NCBI GenBank assembly: GCA_022495005.1
Contig: JAGYXB010001758.1
Location: 372,001 to 436,000, forward strand
Length of the DNA stretch: 64,000 nt
Reading direction: 5' to 3'
Source: Rhyacophila brunnea
Taxonomy: Eukaryota; Arthropoda; Insecta; Trichoptera; Rhyacophilidae
Part shown: in pieces, positions 43,765-55,916 of the stretch
Layout: the number at the start of each line of letters is the position of its first letter
Position numbering within the stretch: position 1 is the stretch's first letter
Position numbers and translations under genes: made by a program
The notes under the pieces: generated by a model
The model's database searches: none
Told to the model about the DNA's origin: nothing
What the model saw: the letters and a program-made list of their open reading frames with translations, nothing else

Positions 43765-44072
43765 GTGGGTCTATTCTATACTTATCGAACACTAAAGTGA
43801 TAAATAGTATCAAACTTAGGGTATGTTTGTATCAAAATATTAGCACTTATTGTAACAATTACACGAAGTTGGTTTTTATTGTTGCAATAAGTGCGATATT
43901 TCAACAGCAGCAAGATAGGTGCTGTTAAAATATAGCACTTATTGCAACAATAAAAACCAACTTCGTGTAATTGTTACAATAAGTGCTAATATTTTGATAC
44001 AAACCTACCCTAAGTATGATAATATTTATTACTTTATCACTTTAGCGGTCGATAAGTATAGAATAGACCCAC
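43765..44072. repeat. 308-bp foldback inverted repeat
   Basis: Left arm about 43765-43908 begins GTGGGTCTATTCTATACTTA. The right arm about 43919-44072 ends TAAGTATAGAATAGACCCAC. The arms are nearly perfect complements with a loop of about 10 bases. Two short plus-strand frames within it are by-products. It could form a long hairpin; it may be a foldback or MITE-type element, but no target duplication was resolved. Confidence 0.85.
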
Positions 44073-44247
44073 AGATCGTCATTCGTTGCCCCGATTCCAG
44101 TTCCCCGTGAGCGTCGAACAATGACACGTTTTCCATGGAGCATTTGACGAGCCCCTACATACTAACCTACTTTTAAATCATTTAGAATTCTATATAAATA
44201 TATACGATATGATTGTATTTCTAATTTACTCTCCAACTTTTTTTCCG

Positions 44248-44459
44248 ACCATGTCCGATCCTAATAGGATCATATGGGCATATTTTGTTTTTGCAAGAAA
44301 TGAATGTCAGCCACCTGCTCAACCTATTAGGTCCATACCTACTCTGGCACATACACAAATTGAAAATCAATATGACGTGTACTTGCCAGACCCAGGATTC
44401 GAACCTGGGACAAACGACGCTATAGGCCGACGTTTAAGTCGCGCGGCCATCGTAGGTTT
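44248..44459 (-). repeat. tRNA-derived SINE (copy 7)
   Basis: Minus-strand head GATGGCCGCGCGACTTAAAC, B box CAGGTTCGAATCCTGGGTCT, and tail ATATGATCCTATTAGGATCG then GACATGG at 44248. About 30 bases between CCCATATG and the TTTTTGCAAGAAATGA part are deleted relative to other copies. Confidence 0.8.
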
Positions 44460-44828
44460 CTAATTTTATATACTCTCCTATCTACCTATTTTCTTCTGTC
44501 TTTCCCTTATAATTATTTATGTATTTTTAAGTGTTATATTTAGACATGAATTTTAAAATGTCTGATAAAACAACATAATAATTTTCCGAACACGTTGCCA
44601 CATACCTACCGACTTCCGCCAATTTGGATTATCAGGAACGGATCCCTGGAACCCCGGAATCCTGAGAACCCTTTAATTATTTTGGAACCGAAACCGGAAT
44701 AGAAACAAAATTGATTCTGAATCACGGGAACCCATAACCGGAAACGGAAACCCCTAAAGACGACTGTGTTCTGATGTTTGCATTGTTCTATTATTTTTGA
44801 CCATTAATCACTCACGCTGTTAGTAATT
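44460..44828. other. Intergenic with GGAACC-type words
   Basis: 44620-44755 carries repeated GGAACC/CCGGAA words (for example GGATCCCTGGAACCCCGGAA), suggesting the end of another short inverted-repeat element. Not resolved. Confidence 0.3.
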
Positions 44829-45293
44829 ATTCCACTCATGGTCCCTACATCCTGAAGTGGGCTCCCAGGCTACGATATTTGGCGGGCCCCCCAACCTTAA
44901 TGTTAAAAAAAACCTCAAATGGTATGCCGCGGAACTCCAGGGTTCCCTGTAAAATTAAGGGTATTACGTGTATTTTTAGGGAATTTTTGTATTTTTAAAT
45001 AAATCCACTTAAATTGTCGGTACTCGGCATCATATTATGAAGCACTGATCGCGACCCCCTTTTGTGATAGCCAAGTAACATGCGACCCTTCGCCATATCG
45101 GATAAATAATCATTTTGATTAGTCAGGAAATGCACTAAAAATAATTACAAAATAAAATTCCACCCGTTGGCGATTTTTTACTATTAGAGCAAATTTGTGG
45201 TGTGTGTTTATCTCACTTAACTGGTCGACCTGCCACTCTGGGCCCCCAGGCTAGAGTCCAGTCAGCCCCCCTTGTCGGGGTCATGATTCCACT
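44829..45293. mobile_element. hAT-type MITE, CATGGCCCCCACA family (copy 3)
   Basis: The element is 44837-45285 (449 bp) with decayed ends CATGGTCCCTACA and TGTCGGGGTCATG. A perfect 8-bp target duplication ATTCCACT lies at 44829-44836 and 45286-45293. It includes a GGTATGCCGCGGAACTCCAG segment like those beside the transposase relic near 20741. Confidence 0.8.
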
Positions 45294-45479
45294 ACAATAG
45301 TAATTAATCGATAGTTTTTAAATAAATATAAAATACCTACATTAAAACACTAAACTTCATTTATTTGTAATGAATGATAAGCATTTGACTTCACATTTTA
45401 AAATATTTGCCTATTGTGAGTTTATACTTCATAGTTTACTTTTTTTATGTACCTAGGTATAAAACGTAAAATGCAATTT

Positions 45480-45550
45480 AAAATTAAGGTGAATAACCAG
45501 AGGCGCCTAGCGGAAAATTTTGCGAAGCAATTTGAGACATTTTTTGACAA
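45480..45550. repeat. Repeat family R fragment (inverted)
   Basis: GAGGCGCCTAGCGGAAAATT and CAATTTGAGACATTTTTTGA are the reverse complement of the end shared by 1140-1570 and 16930-17345. Confidence 0.45.
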
Positions 45551-45599
45551 TTTAATTACCTTATTAATATGTAGGTACTTAAGTGAAAGCATTAAAAAT

Positions 45600-46289
45600 A
45601 ATTACAAGATAAAAAGAACTTTTTATATACAACCAGGGAACTCAGAAATAATGGGAACTGAAATACATATCGGGTAAGGCGAAGCAGATAACCGACTCGA
45701 GTAAGGAAGAAGCCGGGCTAAACTTACACACGTGTCAAGAATACGTTTTACCTCGAATACTGAAAACTGCTCACTATTGCACGTGCTTAATGCGTGCTTC
45801 ATTTTTCGTAGGACACTCACACATTCAAAACACTGCATCAACATGCGGCGTATTGAATATAGCCTATCGATATTGTATTTATTATCTGTTCTGTGTATAC
45901 AACGTTTTTAAATTTTCTGTTAAATCATATAAACTTGACTTGACTAGCTTAAACGAGCAAAGGAATTTGTACTTGATAGAAATAATACTGAAATGTCATT
46001 TTGACATGTCATACTGATTTCCATAGTAACGCACGTATATATTAATAATTTAGTTGCTAGGATCCCAGACCCCTAGCAACCAATAATGGTGTCAAAATAA
46101 CTTTTCATACAAAACAGAATTAACTGAAAATGAATTCAATTATACTAAAGATGGCTATAAGTATTAAAAAATGCATTAGCATCGTGTTCTGATATATTCT
46201 AAAAGTTTCAAATGCCTAGCTAGTCGGGAAGCTAGTTAAAAATTGATTGCAAGATTTGCAAGAATACGAGCTAAGAAAAACGTTGTAAT
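45600..46289. repeat. Repeat family G (copy 2), split by a 262-bp element
   Basis: Collinear with 6205-6675. It is interrupted at 45634-45895 by a short element and cut at its right end by a TAGGGATTCC-family element. Confidence 0.6.
45626..45903. mobile_element. 262-bp hAT-like element in repeat G
   Basis: 45634-45895 starts CAGGGAACTCAG, with a perfect 8-bp duplication TATACAAC on both sides (45626-45633 and 45896-45903). The uninterrupted copy at 6205 has only one TATACAAC. The right terminus ATCTGTTCTGTG is only a weak inverted repeat. A CAGGGAACTCAG word also occurs near 47829. Confidence 0.7.
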
Positions 46290-47061
46290 TAGGGATTCCA
46301 ATCCCGGGATCCCGAGATCCCGAGCTATTTTCGATACCTATGAATCCCGGGATTGATAAATATAATCCCGGGATTTCGGGATTGATTTTATTTATAAATT
46401 TTTATGGAACATAAAATAAAAGCAAAAATATAACAGGAAAAATAATTATAATAAAAAATAACTACATTAGAAATAAACTGAGTTTGAATGAAGTTTGATT
46501 TATACCCATGTGTAAGTTGCCGATTTATTTTATTTTTTCACATAAATTATTGAAAATGAGAAAGATTGAAAAAAAGAATGCTTCGCACTTTTAACAAAGT
46601 AATTCTACCATGATCTCATACGTTTTACGGCAGTTTCATAGTTGGCTGACTAATTAGATTTATGAAGCGGAAAGGCCATAAGTACGCCATGATTATTTAC
46701 TCTACTATTTTAAATCTCGCTAATCCATTCATTAAGTCTTTACTATCAGAAACAGCAATCTCATATTAAATTCACATTATTATTTATATTACAATATTTA
46801 TTTACTCCATTACACTTATGTATTTCCAAGATTGAACGTAGATATACAATATTAACAATAAATGTCTTAAATAGTATAAATTATACTAGATTTATTTTTG
46901 ACCGATTTTATCAATGTTATTTGTGAATATAAAATTTTTATATTAACAATAGAAAAAATGCCAATCCCGGGACCAGTCCCGGGATCCCGGGATTGTCAAA
47001 TTGTAATCCCGAAATCCCGGGATCAGAATTTTGGCTCGGGATTGGATTCCCTAGTTGTAAT
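46282..47061. mobile_element. hAT-type non-autonomous element, TAGGGATTCC family (copy 3)
   Basis: The element is 46290-47053 (764 bp), with ends TAGGGATTCCAATCCCGGGA and CGGGATTGGATTCCCTA. The target duplication is a perfect GTTGTAAT at 46282-46289 and 47054-47061. No transposase. Confidence 0.88.
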
Positions 47062-48785
47062 AATAAAAATATTTTACAATTATTTCCATGCAGGTTGGAG
47101 TGACGATGTTTTTTTAGAATGGTCTTGTACCGACGTCCTGCCTTCCCGTAAGTTGGCAACCTAAAGCAGCAGTTAATCAGTATGTACTTTAAAGCAAATT
47201 TACATATCATATGAAACATATTCAAGTAGTTTCTGGATTATTTTCGTAGGGTGCCCAAAATTTGGTTTATAGTTAGTATTCTGAAAACGTGTTTTATTTT
47301 AATCAATAATGACTTATCGATGCTATCTCGTTTTTTATACCCAAATAAAATGCGTAAAGGTGTTGGATTATAAAACCTGTAGGTTTTATAGATAACAAAA
47401 TTTAATTGCATTACCATATTGTAATAACTTCTCCGAATAGGCGTTAATGCTTCTTTTATTTCTTTATTAGACTAAAAAATATATATATAACTCGTTTTAA
47501 AGCATTTAAAACGATATTAAAAGATCACACGATAAACTTTTATGTTTTGTTAATAACTTATTGCTGTCGTATTGCATAATATATAAGGTTATCAAATAAG
47601 ATACATTTAAGTTAGAGATGGGAAAACTGGTCGATTTTGAAGACTAAAGTATAGGTACTTACTACGAGCATAAAAAATACTTGGTATAGAAACTTGTTCC
47701 AAAATACGTACTAGTATTTGGAATATTATATAGAGCATTTGGCGTGCGTATGCGACAAAAGTTTCATACTCAACTGAAACTAAAACCAACTCCATATTAT
47801 TAGTATTTTAAAATACGTATCGGCTCAGGGAACTCAGACTGTGTATCGGCTTCAATATAATCGCTAAAAATACGCTAAGCTCCCCTTGTCGAAAAGTCCC
47901 ATTTATTATAAAATTTTAAATTTATGAGTTGTTTTTTTGTTAGGTTACAATATTATTATTAACAAAAAAGAATAACAGTGATTTATTTTAAATTTTAAAC
48001 ATGTTTTGAGCGGTCGTATAACAAGCCTAAGCCTGTGCGTCATCTCACCACTGTGCTGCGACACACAATTTATGACTTATTATTCAAACATTCGAACGCA
48101 ATAGACTAATAAATTAAAATATACCTATATTCAAGTGCTATCTCGTTCGCGCGCATTTAATGTCAATAGTGTTGAAAGTCTACCAACTGGCGAGTGTACA
48201 GAACAGCGACTCGCGATGATATCATCACAAGTTTTTTGGAATAAGTTTATTGGGCCACACATACTGAGTATGGGTAATTTCATCCGAAACTTGAGTACCT
48301 ACACAAACTGGTGACAGTATTTCCAACTCACCTCTCATTTAAGTTGCTCTAAAGCCCAAATAGCAAAATTTCAACGCCCCAAATGGTCATTCGGTTTAAG
48401 TTCATGACGTGTTAACTGTATTATACTTTAATGCAAATCTTTATGAATAATATTCCATGTAGTGCCATACGAAAGTCCAAGTTTTCGTGAACTGGGTGCA
48501 AAGAGATGAGGGGGATTGATTTTCAAAAAATATGCATAGTAATTTATTATAGATTTTGAAGGCTACGTGAGGGGGGGGGGGCGGGACGGTGTCAAAAAAT
48601 CTAGCCGGTGTCACTTACTTTCACATTTACCCCGACTAGTAATTATAACTTCTCGTCACTTCTACTTTGGACCCCCCTCCAAACGAACTTGTCCGTGTAC
48701 ATTCCCCATACCCAGACACACGGAGTCTGTCGATAAAAACTTGGCCTCACAATCATAATTATGAAGATCGTCAGTGTCCGTTTGT
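47062..48785. other. Intergenic, nothing recognised
   Basis: AT-rich. A G run lies at about 48571-48580. A CTCACCACTGTGCTGCGACA word near 48046 resembles an antisense tRNA-like A box. No coding sequence. Confidence 0.3.
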
Positions 48786-48788
48786 ATT

Positions 48789-49422
48789 GTCTCCGCTAGT
48801 GAATCCAATCCCGAGCCAAAATCTTGATCCCGGGATTTCGGGATTACGATTTGACGATCCCGGAATTGGCAATAATTAATATAAAATTTCTATATATACA
48901 AATAACGTTGATAAAATCGGTCAAAAATAAATTTAGTATAATTCATACAATTTAAGACATTTATTGTTAATATTGTGTACGTTCAATCTTGGAAATACAT
49001 TGGTTTAATAGAGTAAATAATATTGTAATATGTATAAATAATAATGTGAAAGTAAAACAATTTTATTTATTTATGAAAAGATAACAAATACAAGTTCAAT
49101 TTCAATAAGAAAAATGACAAATGCATTAAAAAACATGGTGGAATCACTTTGTTAATAGTGCGATGCATTGTTTTTTCCAATATTTCTCATTTTCATTAAT
49201 TTATGTGAAAATATAAAATGAATTGGCAACACATTGGGTAATAAATCAAACTTCATTCAAACTCAGTTTATTTCTCGTTATATTTTCGTTTTTTATTTTA
49301 TTTTCCATAAAAATTGATAAAAAAATCAATCCCGAAAGTTTCGGGTTTATGTTTATCAATCCCGAGATTCATAGGTATCGAAAATAGCTCGGGATCCCGG
49401 GATTGGAATCCCTAGTTCCCGC
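48789..49422. mobile_element. hAT-type non-autonomous element, TAGGGATTCC family (copy 4)
   Basis: The element is 48797-49414 (618 bp), with ends TAGTGAATCCAATCCCG and CGGGATTGGAATCCCTA. Flanking 8-mers GTCTCCGC and GTTCCCGC are a slightly decayed target duplication. Confidence 0.8.
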
Positions 49423-50190
49423 TCTAAATAAACACGCCGCATCTGATAATTAAAGCTACTATTGGATGCACCAGATGATTGCACCAATTATTCGGGTCTT
49501 CCAGTGGGCATAGATAAATATTTCGGGTCACGACCCTCAGTCATGAGTTTCTGGCGAAAAAGAAAAAGAAGTCATCATTCACTTAAATATTTTTTTCCGT
49601 ACCTGGGTCCGGATCCGAACCCTTTCTTCTGTGCGCGCCTGTATGTGACAAATTCGATTATATGAACAAAATGTCTGAATTTGTACATAAAAAGTGTCGC
49701 AAATTTAACATTTAACTGAAAGTAAAAGTAATCGTTCAGTATCAAGTCTTTGCCACTGGAAAATAGTACGTATGGATAGCTACGGTCAAGTTGTAATACA
49801 AATTTAATACAAAAGAGATACATAACATTAATAATTCGTATTGCATGACACGAAAAATATTTTCCGTTTCAAAAATATAATATTTTTTAACAAAAGAAAA
49901 AAAAAAAGAATTTCTTTCTGGAATCGCGTAATCCTCTGTGTTGGCATTTTCAAACCGAGTTTTGATAAGGGTTAACAAGTAACAAGGGTCGAAAATATTT
50001 TGCGCAGTTTACCCCATAGCTAAAAAAACAATAAATTCAAAAATATTTTGGAATTATTCCTACAGTATAAATTTTAAGAATGTCGTCCACAGACTGCGGA
50101 GGCGGTATGTATTTATCCGATTATTGAATAATATTTTTTTTATTTTTATCCAAAAATTATATCAAAATTCTGAATACGGAATATCATTCT
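49423..50190. other. Intergenic, nothing recognised
   Basis: AT-rich. Short minus frames near 49575-49978 have no domain. Confidence 0.3.
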
Positions 50191-50194
50191 AGAG

Positions 50195-50620
50195 CAGGCA
50201 TGTCCAACCGGAAATTTGTACGTATGCAGTTCGCCATATCACTTCACCGTGAAATGTTGTATCGAAAATACATATGGTCGTATCTATATTAAATACCGTC
50301 CCACCTCTTTGGGTCGAATAGTACTGAGATTATAATTTATGTCTAAATAAAAGATAGTTCTTGTCGGTTTACAGGAACCCAGCGGCAAACAAAATTTGAA
50401 AATAGCTGATGTATTGGATTATTTGTTAGGTAAGGTTAGGTTTTCATTCTTGAATTCATGAATTTTGCCAAAATCAGCTATGAAAATTGAATTAATTTTC
50501 ATATTGAATCTAATAAAATTGGAGACCGTGTAGTATACAGTCATCTCTTTTCGATAGAAAGCTCACGGCGAACTGTGCCACGGTGAAATGTTTTACGTAC
50601 AATTTACATGTAACCGTGTC
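50195..50620. repeat. Repeat family H with a telomere-like word
   Basis: TTTGTACGTATGCAGTTCGC and CACTTCACCGTGAAATG lie near the left, and CACGGTGAAATGTTTTACGT near the right, as loose inverted ends. A GTTAGGTAAGGTTAGG word lies inside at about 50427. Similar words lie at 62205-62340 next to a (CCTAA)n tract. Confidence 0.4.
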
Positions 50621-50621
50621 C

Positions 50622-50745
50622 TACGAAAATTAACCACGCATTATAGACAGTGCAATAGTGTGATGCAACCTTCAATACACCGATATTAAATGAGCGTCAG
50701 TGCATAAACCGAGAGTATTTGTCAGTATTCGACGTATGATGTATT
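50622..50745. repeat. Unidentified dispersed repeat (pair with 58716)
   Basis: TCCTACGAAAATTAACCACG, AACCTTCAATACACCGATAT and GTGCATAAACCGAGAG recur in order at 58716-58825. No other copies or coding sequence were seen. Confidence 0.5.
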
Positions 50746-50896
50746 ATTGACACGTGTTTAAGTTTATCCCGTATTCTCCCACACTCAAGATCAGCTGCCT
50801 GCTTCTCCACACCCGTTAGGTATTTCAGTTTCCATTATTCTGAGTTTCTGTTTACGGTAGTTATGTTACCTTACGAAGGTTCAGCGAAGGAACAGC

Positions 50897-51348
50897 GTCG
50901 AGATCATGGCCCCCACATCCTGAAGCGGGCCCCCAGGCTAGGATCTTTGGTGTACCCCCCTTCCTATCGCTTAGGATAGAGATACTGTGATGCTCTTAGT
51001 AGTATTAGTATTAGTATAGTAGCGTTTTGTAAATGGTGTACGCGTTAAAATTAACGTATAAGTATAGGTACCTACCTATTTTGTGTTTTTTGTATATTGT
51101 AATACATCCATTTAAATTATGGAGTTGTCGAGTATCGATACACAATACAAAATTTGTATCGTACAACCACATAATTTTAAACAATAACATTATTGAAGAA
51201 AAGTAGCGCTTTTTTACTATTAGAAGAAAATTTGTGATGTGTGTTTATATCACTTATCTGGTTGACTCACTACGCCGGACCTTTTCTGAGCCCGGGCCCC
51301 CAGTCTAGAGCCCTGTCAGCCCCCCCTTGTGGGGGCCACGGTCAAGAT
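50897..51348. mobile_element. hAT-type MITE, CATGGCCCCCACA family (copy 4)
   Basis: The element is 50905-51340 (436 bp), with ends CATGGCCCCCACA and TGTGGGGGCCACG. The flanking 8-mers are GTCGAGAT and GTCAAGAT, a one-mismatch target duplication. An AGTATTAGTATTAGTATAGT microsatellite is expanded inside. Confidence 0.85.
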
Positions 51349-51349
51349 G

Positions 51350-52315
51350 GTAGATCACAGCCTAGCTGAAGTTGGATATGCCTGCTCTAGAGAATTTGGG
51401 ATTCATATGAGATCTTTCGTTTAGGTGGAATATTAATTATTAACAATATTGAATAGCATTATTTCAAGATACATATCTCACGTCCAATTCTGTTATGGTC
51501 CGGTGGCTTCCTAGTGTATTTATTTTGGTAATGTCAGAAGTGTGTTGAAAAATAATATGTCTAATGTGTACGACCACACAATGTGTTAATTGGCCCGATG
51601 TGTTGAAACGTGCAATATTTTTAACAGTTAAAATTATTTCCATATTTTGTGTACATATTTAGTAACTTATAAATTAATATCGAAATATTTTTTTTTCAAA
51701 ACGCTAAATCTTGCGAAATATATATTGTTATAACTAATTATATTGCCTAAAACGGGCCTAGAGAGTAGACGTGTGCATTGTTATAATAATATTATGGACA
51801 TATATCATAATAACATAACATAATAAGGAGACTTTATCCTCATTTCATTGGTATTATGAAAAAAATTGCAACGTTACTGCAGATATTGTGCTAAAATCAT
51901 TTTAGCGTATATTTTTAATAAGCAAATATTTCATGATAATCTAACATACAATAACTATGTTGTACAATGTATTATAATATGTATTGGCACAAAAACTTCA
52001 TTGATTTCGTATGTCATATTGCATAATTAGCAGATTTAAAATACTGTCCCCATCACAGAACATATTAATAGAAAGGACCAAATTTTTAAAGCAGGGTAAT
52101 TTATGACGGTCAGGCTATAAACCCAAGTCGACTACCCTCAAATACTGAATGTTCGTTACATATGCGTGACAAATATTAGAAGACAGACATAACTATTGAA
52201 AATAAAATTCCGTCAAGTGTATCCCATATGTTTTCACACTCTTATACTACACCCAGTAGGGCAAGGCAATTCTCATTATTTTTTAGTTCCATTCTCTGGG
52301 TACAGTATACGGAAG
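51350..52315. other. Intergenic, nothing recognised
   Basis: AT-rich, no coding or matched repeat. Confidence 0.3.
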
Positions 52316-52316
52316 A

Positions 52317-52395
52317 AGAGAAGGGTGGAGGCAGGCTGTTACGATCCGCCATAAATAGTGCACATTAAACGTTTTCTAACTTTGTACCTTTTTCC
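52317..52395. repeat. Repeat family E terminal fragment
   Basis: AGAGAAGGGTGGAGGCAGGC and GATCCGCCATAAATAGTGCA match the E-family end in forward orientation. Confidence 0.5.
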
Positions 52396-52461
52396 ACTTT
52401 TTACTTCACTGATACGCCTCTTTGCCTGATTCTTATTCTTCTTCCTCTTCCATCCTGTCAC

Positions 52462-53186
52462 GTCCCAACATTGGGGCATAGGGCAAGCACAAGTTCGCGC
52501 CACTTCCCTCGGTCCATCGCCAACTCTTGCGCCTCCCGCCATCTTAGACCTGCATCACGTAGGTCGCTCCTGTAGCACCGCTGCAGGGTGAGGGAGGGCC
52601 GGCCACGGCGACGGAACCCTTAAGGCTGTGCCACAAGTCTAAGAAGTGTCGCACTCTTTGGCGGCATCCGGAATACGTGTCCCAACCACGTAAATCGTCT
52701 CTTCGTGATAACTTCAATCACCGAAGGCTGTTGTGTCTGCTCACGAACTCGGGTGTTTGTAACGCGGTCGTACCAATGTACCCCTAAGATTCAGCGGAGA
52801 CATCGATTCTCAAAGCTCGAAAGCCGAGACTCTTGAAGCTTAGTAAGATGCCATGTCTCACAGCCATACATGAGCACAGGTAGCACGTACGCGTTAAACA
52901 AACGACATTTGGTCCTCACAGAATACAGCCTTGACCTCCATGCGACTCCAAGTTGGTTGAACGCAGAGCCTGCCACACCCATGCGGATTCCAAGCTCACT
53001 AGAAATACCACCATCATCGGCAACCGTGGCACCCAAGTATTTGAATCTGGACACCAGCTCGACGGGAAGACCGGAAACCCGCAGAGGAGTGTCGGCTTTG
53101 ATGCATGCAGCACTGCACATGGATTTGGTCTTAGCCGCACTCAGATGAAGACCCACACGTTTCGAGTTCGCGACCAGCCTGTTCAC
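52462..53186 (-). pseudogene. LINE reverse transcriptase C-terminal fragment
   Basis: One minus-strand frame with two internal stops. It reads GLHLSAAKTKSMC (after the catalytic core), FKYLGATVADDGG, LFNAYVLPVLMYGCETW, a stop at about 52791, then ILGVHWYDRV, KRRFTWLGHVFRMP, a second stop, RRRGRPSLTLQRC and MDRGKWRELVLALCPN. This is the post-palm, thumb and C-terminal part of a non-LTR retrotransposon. The FADD motif and endonuclease are missing. Homologous relics lie at 18255 and 5935. Clade uncertain. Confidence 0.8.
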
Positions 53187-53189
53187 GGT

Positions 53190-54170
53190 TACCTCCTCAT
53201 GATTACCTCATTATACTACGTCGCATAAAATTAGATCAAATGATATTCACTACTTGTATTAATATAATATATTACATTATGTAGTAAAAAATAAACAATA
53301 TATTATATAATAATATATAGATACTTTTAGAATATATTATATTCATTTTCATCCTAGAGCCGAAGTGCAAAGTTATGAAACATATTATACTCTACCTACG
53401 TTTCCCATTATGCATATTATGTACTATGCATTTGGTCACAAAACTTTCGAACTGTTAAATTTTGAAAATCATGAGAGAATAGTTTTTGTTGTATTACTTA
53501 ATATCGGATGACATTTCTAATAAAATGATAAAAAAGAGAAAACAAGTGAGATGCAAATTGATAAGATATTCTTTATTTGAAAATATGATATATTTTAGCA
53601 ATTGATCAAGAACCATTTGAAAACACCTGGTATCGCGGTTTTCATTATTTGAATCTCGAGATGATATTTTTAACAATCGCATGCCATAAATAAAATTACA
53701 ACCAACAAAAAAAAAATGTTAGATGTATTTCTAATCCAAATGCCACCGTTCGCATTTAGCCTAGAGATAAGAAGGTCGCGGGTTCAAAGCCTAACATTGC
53801 CCAAATATGATTTATTTGTATTGACTCATTCAAATACCTAAATAAAGTGCATTAAACTTTCATATAGCAAATAATACTAATACAATATTAACATAATGCA
53901 GGTACACTACCATTAAATTTTACCAAAGAATTTAAACCATTTGAAAGGTGTCTTATAGTTAAAACTGCAGAACACCAAACTTTACATACCTACATCATTT
54001 CCACACCCATTGTTGCCTTTCAGGAAGGGGAGAAACATGGAATTTATCCCCCAACAAAATGGCCGCATTGTTTCTGAAATTTTCCCTCGTAAATTCAAAA
54101 TTATTATATTATGTTGTTCTCTCAAAGTGCAGAATTAACCTGCCATTAGTATTGCCAACTGAACGTTCAA
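53190..54170. other. Intergenic with one tRNA-like patch
   Basis: AT-rich. At about 53740-53812, TAGCCTAGAGATAAGAAGGT then GCGGGTTCAAAGCC resembles a decayed tRNA A and B box. No coding sequence. Confidence 0.3.
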
Positions 54171-54176
54171 TACCTC

Positions 54177-54808
54177 AAGTACCGTGGGGGTAGGCAGATT
54201 GAGCGTCGCTTGGGGGCGGCAGTTATTCGAAGAGCGGCAAATCAAAGAGAATCATTAGCTATATATAGAAATAGTCACCCAAACTTAGTAATAACGGAAA
54301 TATCTTTCCATTAAAAAAATCAGCTCACTAGTTGGAAACAAAATGTATTAATTAACATAAAAGGTTTAACAGGACTGTATTTTTTGTCGGGTTCGCGATG
54401 TCTAGTTTACTTCCATTGTCCTTGGACGTCACGTCCATGATGGCCGACAATGACAGGTGCAGATTTGCGAATTATATTTCAATTATAGGTAGGTACATAC
54501 TTACCTAATTTTAAATTTATCCAACAATATTTTTGCCAGTCACTCACGAGTTTTGGAAGTTGGTATGTGTATTTTTAAATGTATCTGAAACTGTGGACTC
54601 GCAATATTGTCTATTCATTGAAATAGAGATGGCATTTAAATAAAATTAGATTTCGAGGTAATTATATTTTGTTATTACTTTGTAATGTAATATAAGACAT
54701 TTCTTAAATATTTGAGTCATGAAAGAATGTCAAAAAATACTGTTTAAAAAAAATGGGGCGGCATTTTGTCCCTGCCTAGGGGCGGCATTTTGTCTAGGTA
54801 CGTCTCTG
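54177..54808. mobile_element. hAT-type element F (copy 2, decayed ends)
   Basis: GGTAGGCAGATTGAGCGTCG and TTGGGGGCGGCAGTTATTCG at the left, and GGGGCGGCATTTTGTCCCTG with CCTAGG repeated at the right. It aligns with 40363-41132 without the D insertion. Its target duplication could not be resolved. Confidence 0.65.
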
Positions 54809-54956
54809 GTAATATAAGGAACATGAGCAGGCGATCCATTAAAAATGTAACTTTGTTAGTCTGGTTTTTTTTTAATCCGAGAGAGGATTTAGCGCTCCCT
54901 GCCAATAAGTTAAAAAAATCAATTTCATATCTGCATATTATATTATATCTGACAGC

Positions 54957-55916
54957 CACGGTGGCCGCGCGGCTTAAGCGTTGGACTATCACGCCGTGGG
55001 TCCCAGGTTCGAATCCTGGGTCTGGCAAGTACACATATTGTTTTTCAATTTGTGTGTGAGTCAGGGTATGGACTAGGGATTCCAATCCCGGGATCCCGAG
55101 CTATTTTTGATACCTACGAATCTCGGGATTGATTTTTTGATGATTGATTTTGATCAATTTTTATGGAAAATAAAATAAAAACGAAAATGTAACGGAAAAA
55201 AATAATTTTAATAACAAATAACTACATTAGAAATAAACTGACTTTGAATGAAGTTTGATTTATACCCATGTGTAACTTGCCGATTCATTTAATTTTTTCA
55301 TATACAATAAAAATGAGAAAGATTGGATAAAAACAATGCTTCGCACTATTAACAAAGTAATTCCACCATGATCTCATAAGTTTTACGGCAGTTTCATATT
55401 ATTTTGGCTGACTAATTACATTTATGAAGCGGAAAGGCCATAAGTACACCATGATTTGCTTTACTATTTTAAATCTCGCTAAGCCATTCATTAAGTCTTA
55501 ACTATCAGAAACAGCAATCTTATATTAAATTCACATTATTATTAATATTACAATATTATTTACTCCATTAAACTTATGTATTTCCAAGATTGAACGTAGA
55601 TATACAATATTAACAATAAATGTCTTAAATAGTACCTATAAATTATACTAGATTCATTTTTCACCGATTTTATCAATGTTATTTGTAAATATAAAATTTT
55701 TATATTAACAATGGAAAAAAATGCCAATCCCGGGATTGTCAAATTGTAATCCCGAAATCCCGGGATCAGAATTTTGGCTCGGGATTGGATTCCCTATCAT
55801 GGACCTAATAGGTTGAGCAAGTGGCTGACATCCATTTCTCGTAAAAATAAAATCTGCTAATACAAACCTCCACTCTGTGGGGGCCCATATGATCCTATTA
55901 GGATCGGACATGGTCG
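54957..55916 (+). repeat. tRNA-derived SINE (copy 8), the best preserved head, split by a hAT-type element
   Basis: Plus orientation. Head CCACGGTGGCCGCGCGGCTT (A-box region) and CCCAGGTTCGAATCCTGGGT (B box), then TGTGTGTGAGTCAGGGTATG. It resumes after the insertion with GACCTAATAGGTTGAGCAAG and ends with TATTAGGATCGGACATGG. The head is Ser/Leu-tRNA-like. It can serve as the reference copy for the family. Confidence 0.88.
55066..55804. mobile_element. hAT-type non-autonomous element, TAGGGATTCC family (copy 5), in a SINE
   Basis: The element is 55074-55796 (723 bp), with ends TAGGGATTCCAATCCCGGGA and CGGGATTGGATTCCCTA. Flanking 8-mers GTATGGAC (55066-55073) and TCATGGAC (55797-55804) are a target duplication with two changes on the right. 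The intact SINE order shows where it inserted. Confidence 0.85.

Noticed and set aside
49575..49978. Minus-strand frames as a gene
   Set aside because: AT-rich composition with Phe/Tyr/Leu bias and no domain or conserved context.
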